The notes below the pieces were generated by a model. That model saw only the letters and a program-made list of their open reading frames with translations, made no database searches and had not been told where the DNA came from. Position numbers and translations under genes: made by a program. Positions 41,688 to 45,505 of a DNA stretch of 45,505 bases are shown here, one piece after another (the stretch's first letter is position 1; the number at the start of each line of letters is the position of its first letter). This DNA is from Nonomuraea aurantiaca (lineage in GTDB: Bacteria; Actinomycetota; Actinomycetes; Streptosporangiales; Streptosporangiaceae): the NCBI RefSeq assembly GCF_020215705.1, contig NZ_JAIWNB010000048.1, positions 1-45,505 of the forward strand, read 5' to 3'.

Positions 41688-41709
41688 TTAGCTTTAATGT
41701 CAAAGGTAA
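41688..41709. promoter_or_regulatory. Candidate MarR operator
   Basis: TTAGCTTT (41688-41695)-N6-AAAGGTAA (41702-41709), arms matching at 7 of 8 positions, centred in the tautomerase-MarR divergent gap. The size and AT-rich make-up fit MarR sites. Confidence 0.6.
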
Positions 41710-41712
41710 TTG

Positions 41713-42192
41713 GTGAAGTACCCGATGGTCAACAACGCGGACGGCATGACCACAGACCAGGCGGTGCGGTCGATGCTGCTCCTGATGCCGAGGATGGTCG
41801 GCAGAGCCAAACGGCTGCCTGTCCCGGAGGCGCTGCGGATGCTCGATCTCGCCCCCCGCCACCTGTCACTGCTGGCCTATCTGCAGTACGACGGTTCGCT
41901 CACGGTGAGCCAACTGGCGGAGCGGCTGGAGATCGCTCCGACGACCGTCAGCCTCATGGTGGGTGACCTGTCCCGCCGCGGTGTCCTGACGCGGGAAGAG
42001 GATGATGCCGACCGGCGACGGCGGGTCGTCGCAATCGCACCGCAGTACGTCGAGCCCATCCGCGAGTGGCTGTCAGGCAGCGCGCTGGCGTGGGCTGAGG
42101 TCCTGGCCGACCTCACGCCGGCCGAACGCGCCACGATCGTGCGGACGATGCGCGCCTACGAGACCGCCTTGGGCAAGCGGATGCACGGCTGA
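41713..42192 (+). CDS. MarR-family transcription regulator
   Basis: 159-aa winged-helix regulator. Start GTG 41713 is preferred because AAAGG lies about 6 nt upstream; TTG 41710 and ATG 41725 are alternatives. The DNA-binding part shows LTVSQLAERLEIAPTTVSLM, VGDLSRRGVLTREEDDADRR and RRRVVAIAP (wing). Divergent placement and the inverted repeat at 41688-41709 suggest autoregulation and control of the tautomerase. It is the last gene of the cassette before the Tad locus resumes. Confidence 0.92.
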   Translation: MKYPMVNNADGMTTDQAVRSMLLLMPRMVGRAKRLPVPEALRMLDLAPRHLSLLAYLQYDGSLTVSQLAERLEIAPTTVSLMVGDLSRRGVLTREEDDADRRRRVVAIAPQYVEPIREWLSGSALAWAEVLADLTPAERATIVRTMRAYETALGKRMHG

Positions 42193-42497
42193 GCTGAAGA
42201 TCGCGCATGGGTGGAACGGGGCGAGCGCCTCGTCAGCCGTGCAACCACATAGCTCTAACAGGACGATCTTCACTGATCGGACCGGCGGCGCCTCGAAGCC
42301 GCGCCAAGGCACCCCCCACCGTCAACGGCGACCTCGAGTCCTACTGAGGCCATCGCATCGCGTAAGAGCGCCCCGTGTGCTTGTGGGGCAGCCCAAGTTT
42401 TCCACAGAACGGTGTTCGGGTCATCCGCCACATGCAGCCTTGAGCCACTGTTGGACCCACGCCGGACAACACCCGGCTCCAACCACCTGGAGGCACC
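42193..42497 (+). other. Intergenic: promoter region of the pilin-tadE unit
   Basis: About 305 nt without a supported gene. The right half carries TTTTCCACA (42398-42406) and TCCACAGAACGGTGTTCGG (42401-42419), shared with the ssd promoter region, and GGAGG just before the pilin ATG. Confidence 0.6.
42398..42419 (+). promoter_or_regulatory. TCCACAGAAC-N3-GTTCGG motif before the Flp-like pilin gene
   Basis: TCCACAGAACGGTGTTCGG (42401-42419) matches the ssd-promoter copy at 16 of 19 positions; only the central three bases differ. TTTTCCACA (42398-42406) overlaps its left end. It lies 79 nt before ATG 42498. Confidence 0.6.
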
Positions 42498-42836
42498 ATG
42501 CATCATGCGGCAACCACCCCGAATGCCGCCGCCACACCGCCACAAGACCCGCCGATCGCGACACCTCCGCAAGACCTGCCGATCCCCAAAGCGCCGCAAG
42601 ACCCGCCGGTCGCCAAGGTGGCCAGCCCAGCCATCCGCCACTTTGGCTGGCTCGCCGACAGGTGGGCCCGTTGTTCGGGACCACACCGCGAGCGCGGCAT
42701 GTCAACAGCCGAATATGCCGTAGGCACGATCGCCGCGTGCGCCTTCGCGGCGCTGCTGTTCAAGGTGGTCAACAGCCCTGAGGTGCAAGAGATGCTCTCA
42801 AAACTCATCGACAAGGCGCTCAACACACCCGGATGA
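42498..42836 (+). CDS. Flp-like pilin precursor (DUF4244)
   Basis: 112-aa probable pilus subunit. GGAGG precedes ATG 42498. Residues 14-40 are three 9-residue repeats (PPQDPPIAT, PPQDLPIPK, APQDPPVAK). The pilin signature follows: HRERG|MSTAEYAVG, a prepilin-peptidase site with Gly67 at -1 and Glu72 at +5, then the hydrophobic helix TIAACAFAALLFKVV and a short tail (SPEVQEMLSKLIDKAL). The leader before the cleavage site (67 residues) is unusually long. Its stop overlaps an ATG in the tadE frame (ATGA). Confidence 0.88.
   Translation: MHHAATTPNAAATPPQDPPIATPPQDLPIPKAPQDPPVAKVASPAIRHFGWLADRWARCSGPHRERGMSTAEYAVGTIAACAFAALLFKVVNSPEVQEMLSKLIDKALNTPG
42537..42617 (+). repeat. 27-bp coding tandem repeat, 3 copies, in the pilin leader
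   Basis: Units at 42537-42563, 42564-42590 and 42591-42617. The frame is preserved, so leader length could vary between strains. Confidence 0.8.
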
Positions 42837-43375
42837 CCCCGCCCCAGGCCGCGACCTCCAAGCGCGCGAAGCGGCCGACATCACGTCCGAGGCGATCGGC
42901 CTGGCACATGAAGCGATCCGTATGGCGTCGCAAACGGCCGACATCACGTCCGAGGCGATCGATCTGGCTCAGGAGGCGATCCGTATCCGTATTCGTATGG
43001 CATCGCAGGCGGCCGACATCGCGGGTGAAGCGGTGGCCGATGTCGCGCGGCTCCGTGACCGCCGAGACCGCCATGGTCCTGCCCGCGCTCATGGTCGTCT
43101 TGGCCGCCGCATTGTGGGCGATCCAAGCAGTCGGGATCCAATTGGAATGCGTCGACGCGGCCCGCGCGGCAGCCCGGGCCGCAGCCAGAGGCGAGCCACT
43201 GGACAAAGTCCGCGAACTCGTACGATCCGCCACCCGCCCCAACGCACAGGTGGACATCAGCCGCAGTCCAGAGAGCACAAAAGTAGAGATCTCGGTGGAG
43301 GTACGACCAGCATGGGGAGCGTCCCTGCCCGCAGTACAAGTAGCCGCCACCGCGACAGCCGACACGGAATCATGA
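42833..43375 (+). CDS. TadE-like minor pilin
   Basis: 180 aa from ATG 42833, which overlaps the pilin stop. The conserved TadE part starts at MSRGSVTAETAMVLPALMVV (ATG 43040) and continues through a single membrane helix to VDAARAAARAAARGE and a beta-rich end. The 69 residues before it are a very basic repeat (KRPTSRPRRSAWHMKRS twice, plus a partial third) and are not typical of TadE. In the next reading frame (codons starting at 42871) the same DNA gives ADITSEAI-x-LA repeats whose copies differ mostly at third positions. The N-terminus may therefore be non-native; 43040 is a reasonable alternative start, though without a ribosome-binding site. Confidence 0.8.
   Translation: MTPPQAATSKRAKRPTSRPRRSAWHMKRSVWRRKRPTSRPRRSIWLRRRSVSVFVWHRRRPTSRVKRWPMSRGSVTAETAMVLPALMVVLAAALWAIQAVGIQLECVDAARAAARAAARGEPLDKVRELVRSATRPNAQVDISRSPESTKVEISVEVRPAWGASLPAVQVAATATADTES
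42872..43045 (+). repeat. 63/75-bp tandem repeat at the 5' end of tadE
   Basis: Copy 1 is 42872-42934 (63 nt), copy 2 is 42935-43009 (75 nt, enlarged by a 12-nt CGTATC/CGTATT expansion), and a diverged partial copy is 43010-43045. Units start CGGCCGACATC. All lengths are multiples of 3. Confidence 0.85.
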
Positions 43376-43803
43376 CCCGCTGGCGCATTTCGGCGAAGAA
43401 GCATCGAGCGACAACGCTCGTCACGCGAGCAGACCGGGGCTCCGCGACACTGTGGGGCGTCGCGCTCATGGGCCTGCTCATGGCGGTCGCGACGGCCCTC
43501 GCCACTGTGGGCTCCGTACGCGTCGCCCGCCATCACGTACACGACGCAGCCGACCTGAGCGCACTTGCGGCGGCAAGGCTGGCAATCCTCGACCCCCGAG
43601 CAGCCTGCGACAGAGCGAAGACCGTAGCCGCGAAAAACGGCGCCCACCTCCTCGAATGCACGCTCACAGGTGAAATCGCGGATGTCCGGACTTCACTGAC
43701 CATCACCCTGCCCGTCTTGGGAACCCGAACCCTGACCGGCAGGGCCCGCGCCGGCCCAAGCGGGTCCGGGACCTCGGAAGACCACGCCCACAGACCGCAG
43801 TAG
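43372..43803 (+). CDS. TadE/TadG-like protein (Rv3654c type)
   Basis: 143-aa membrane protein of the group named helicase/secretion neighbourhood TadE-like. ATG 43372 overlaps the tadE stop (ATGA). After a basic N-terminus comes RADRGSATLWGVALMGLLMA (membrane segment), then ADLSALAAARLAILDPRAAC and CTLTGEIADVRTSLTITL. It closes the Tad locus. In mycobacteria and streptomycetes a DEAD/DEAH helicase gene normally follows nearby; none is present here, and tandem repeats start right at the stop codon. Confidence 0.82.
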   Translation: MTRWRISAKKHRATTLVTRADRGSATLWGVALMGLLMAVATALATVGSVRVARHHVHDAADLSALAAARLAILDPRAACDRAKTVAAKNGAHLLECTLTGEIADVRTSLTITLPVLGTRTLTGRARAGPSGSGTSEDHAHRPQ

Positions 43804-43951
43804 GGATGCGTCCACACCGAACAGCCCACGGACCAGAGACGGATGCGTCCACACCGAGCACCCCCGGCCCAGAGAAAGGACGCGTTCATACCGCGCCCCC
43901 TACGGGCCGGAGAAGGAATGCATCCACGCCGCGCCCCCACGGGCCGGAGAA
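43804..43951 (+). repeat. 37-bp tandem repeat, 4 copies
   Basis: Units start at 43804, 43841, 43878 and 43915, each beginning GGATGCGTCCACACCG or close, and ending CGGGCCGGAGAA or close. A truncated fifth begins at 43952. There are no spacers. The period is not a multiple of 3, so it is not a protein repeat. It starts 1 nt after the TadE/G-like stop. Confidence 0.9.
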
Positions 43952-44378
43952 GGGGGCGCGAGCCATGGCAGGGCGCAATAAGCGGAAATAGGAACGCAGG
44001 CCAGGCAGAGCAGGCAAAGCCGAAGCGGGGGCGTGGACCCAGATAGAGCAGTCACGACCGGAGTAGCCGGGCAGGCCCGGTAGAACGTGCCGGCCTGCGA
44101 CGGAGCGAATCTGGTGGGGTGCGCACAAGCCAAGGCCGACAGGCCAAGTGAACGAAGAGCGGGCGAGTAGGTGAGGAGCGGCGAGCCGGGCACAGTTCGG
44201 TCGGGATAGGGTCCCTGCCCGCTGGGTCGGGGTAGGGTCCGTGCCCGCTCGGTCGGGATGGGGATGTCCTACCCGCTCGGCTGGGGCAGGGAGGTCCGTA
44301 CCGCTCGGATAGGCGACCTCCTTGGTGGCCCCGTGCATACGCGAGGGGAAGACCTTGTCCGGCCGTTTTCCTGAGCGG
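43952..44378. other. Repeat-rich intergenic stretch
   Basis: No supported gene. It links the 37-bp array to the 26-28-bp array at 44199-44305 and the methyltransferase 3' end. Open frames here on both strands are repeat artefacts. Confidence 0.6.
44199..44305 (+). repeat. 26-28-bp degenerate tandem repeat, 4 copies
   Basis: Units GGTCGGGATAGGGTCC..GCCCGCT at 44199-44223, 44225-44249, 44251-44276 and 44279-44305. Copies diverge in the middle. G-rich on the plus strand (runs of GGG at regular spacing). Confidence 0.75.
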
Positions 44379-45122
44379 TCAGATCCTCGTGCCACTGAGC
44401 AACAGGAAGAGCGGCACCCGGCGGCGGCGCGCCAACTCGGCCAAGTCGCCGTCGAACCGCTCCTCCTGAGGACCGCACTCACGCAGAGCCGACAGTGCAA
44501 ACCCGGCGTTCATCAGCGCATCTACATAGTCCTCAACAGTCCGGTGAAACCAGATGACACTGCCGCCCAACCAGTTCCGCCGCCGTGGCCCCTTGAGGAA
44601 GTAGTCATCGACGATCCAGTTCGTGCGCGGCTCCCTCGTCCCGGCGTCATATGAGCTGAGAACGGGATGAACAACCGAAAGAATGATCCGCCCACCTGGC
44701 GAAAGGCATGCCTGGCAAGCTGTCATCACCGCCTCCAGATCCTCGACGTAGTGCAGGGCCAGGCGAGAAATGATCAGATCAAATGAAGACGGGGGAGCGG
44801 AAAAGTCCTCCATGTCCGCCCGCTCAACGCGGCCACGGGTGCCCCAAAGGGTCGCGCTGGCCGCCTCCACCATGGCTGCCGAGCCATCCAGGCCCAGGTA
44901 GCTATGGCAGCCGGCGTCCAGCAAAGTCCGCCCGATGGCCGCATCCCCGCATCCGAGATCCAAAACCCGCAGACCGGTGACCGGGCCGAGGACATCCAGT
45001 AGCGCTGGCTCCTCCATGACGTGGTTTGGGCTCATTGCCCCACTGTGCCGATGGTCGCGATACCTCTGGGAGATCATGGGCGAGTCGTAGAAGGAACCAC
45101 CACGCTGGGATGCAGCTGCCAC
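44379..45122 (-). CDS. Class I SAM-dependent methyltransferase
   Basis: 247-aa methyltransferase of the Methyltransf_11/25 type. Motif I is LRVLDLGCGDAAIGRTLLDAG, followed by the acidic end of strand 2 (YLGLDGSAAMVEAA), VERADMEDFS and FDLIISRLALHYVEDLEAV. The C-terminal part (IVDDYFLKGPRRRNWLGG, IWFHRTVEDYVDALMNAGF) probably shapes the acceptor site; the substrate is unknown. Start GTG 45122 is supported by a TACACT box 7 nt upstream. It stands alone between repeat arrays. Confidence 0.9.
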   Translation of the reverse strand: MAAASQRGGSFYDSPMISQRYRDHRHSGAMSPNHVMEEPALLDVLGPVTGLRVLDLGCGDAAIGRTLLDAGCHSYLGLDGSAAMVEAASATLWGTRGRVERADMEDFSAPPSSFDLIISRLALHYVEDLEAVMTACQACLSPGGRIILSVVHPVLSSYDAGTREPRTNWIVDDYFLKGPRRRNWLGGSVIWFHRTVEDYVDALMNAGFALSALRECGPQEERFDGDLAELARRRRVPLFLLLSGTRI

Positions 45123-45129
45123 GATGCGG

Positions 45130-45135
45130 AGTGTA
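45130..45135 (-). promoter_or_regulatory. -10 box of the methyltransferase gene (leaderless)
   Basis: TACACT on the minus strand, 7 nt before GTG 45122; no Shine-Dalgarno. Confidence 0.5.
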
Positions 45136-45179
45136 GATCGATCGGCTGGTCTGACGACATGCCGATGCGGGGAGCGGCA

Positions 45180-45251
45180 CTGAAGGCGGCCCCAAAGGCC
45201 GCGCTGAAGGCGGTGCTGAAGGCAGCCCCAAAGGCGGTGCTGAAGGCGCGG
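45180..45251 (+). repeat. 12-bp tandem repeat, 6 copies
   Basis: Units CTGAAGGCGGCC/CCAAAGGCCGCG and variants start every 12 nt from 45180. On the plus strand they would read as (L/P)KA(A/V) repeats within an 82-codon open frame, but no real gene is evident. They lie 58 nt upstream of the methyltransferase start. Confidence 0.8.
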
Positions 45252-45422
45252 CTCTCAGTGCTGGGCTGAGGGCGGCACTGAGGTGGGCGAAGGCGTGAGT
45301 GTGCTTCGTTCTGGCCCTGGCTTCGACTCGTTCCTGGCCCTGGGTCCCGATCCCGGAAGTCCCTTCCTGGCCCGTGGCCCGAGCAATCGTCAAGAGTTGT
45401 GGATCGATTGAGAGCAGGATTC

Positions 45423-45505
45423 TCAGGACTGGTCTGTCATGTCGGTGGCGACGAGTTCGACCTCGAACCCGTCCGTGTCCTCCAGATAGGCGGCGTAATG
45501 CTGTT
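45423..45505 (-). CDS. VOC/glyoxalase-family protein, C-terminal end (truncated by window)
   Basis: The last 26 codons of a minus-strand gene read QHYAAYLEDTDGFEVELVA, then TDMTDQS and a stop. The pattern YAAYLEDxDGxxVELVA is the final strand of VOC-superfamily (glyoxalase/bleomycin-resistance) proteins, where the Glu is usually a metal ligand. The rest lies beyond the window. Confidence 0.75.
   Translation of the reverse strand, partial: QHYAAYLEDTDGFEVELVATDMTDQS

Noticed and set aside
42922..43371. 293-codon frame as one protein from ATG 42922
   Set aside because: From about 43046 it runs through tadE in a non-coding frame before joining the real TadE/G-like ORF; only the repeat part is of interest.
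43804..43951. 37-bp repeats as a CRISPR array
   Set aside because: Units are directly contiguous with no spacers, and there are no cas genes.
45021..45269. 82-aa plus-strand ORF with ALKA/APKA repeats
   Set aside because: Its first half is antisense to the methyltransferase gene and the rest is the 12-bp array; no start signal.

Overview
The window is high-GC actinomycete chromosome, most likely from a Streptosporangiales-type genus (Nonomuraea, Microbispora or Streptosporangium; this is inference). The evidence is a WhiB-family gene, GTG starts, ATGA/GTGA gene overlaps, many apparently leaderless genes, CBM2-bearing xylanases, an actinobacterial Tad locus, and a gene order from about 13.7 to 32 kb that follows the Mycobacterium/Streptomyces block metallophosphoesterase - class A PBP - WhiB4/WblA - two ArsA-like ATPases - RidA - NUDIX - MBL - Crp - Nth - MarP - epoxide-hydrolase-like - holin-like - NhaA - Acs.

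Layout. (1) 1-4.6 kb: plant cell wall degradation, with the 3' end of a GH10 xylanase-CBM2, a CBM2-GH62 arabinofuranosidase, a strong terminator, and a secreted beta-helix protein on the other strand. (2) 4.6-6.5 kb: a two-gene unit of a zinc-ribbon/HTH/DUF3887 protein followed by a lipoprotein alpha/beta hydrolase. (3) 6.6-13.1 kb: a nuoN remnant, then a tightly overlapping operon: UDP-GlcNAc 2-epimerase, DUF2334 deacetylase, a 49-aa membrane peptide, a family 2 membrane glycosyltransferase, a secreted ConA-like protein, and a nearby orphan OmpR-type regulator. The layout resembles a synthase-dependent (PNAG/Ica-like) polysaccharide system. (4) 13.3-32.9 kb: tRNA-Pro(CGG) and the conserved housekeeping block. 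(5) 32.9-43.8 kb: a Tad/Flp pilus locus (ssd, proline-rich ORF, tadA, tadB, tadC ... Flp-like pilin, TadE, TadE/G-like). It is split by a 4.3-kb cassette holding an alpha/beta hydrolase, TetR, FAD monooxygenase, an IS1634-like transposase remnant, a tautomerase and MarR. (6) 43.8-45.5 kb: three families of tandem repeats around a SAM methyltransferase, and the end of a VOC-family gene.

Most notable: the PNAG-like cluster with 11-bp phased direct repeats in its leader; a 19-bp motif (TCCACAGAAC-N3-GTTCGG) shared by the promoter regions of both halves of the split Tad locus and overlapping DnaA-box-like sequences; a tandem repeat at the 5' end of tadE whose copies differ mainly at third positions of a different reading frame; and a recurrent TANNNT box 6-8 nt before start codons, which points to leaderless transcripts.
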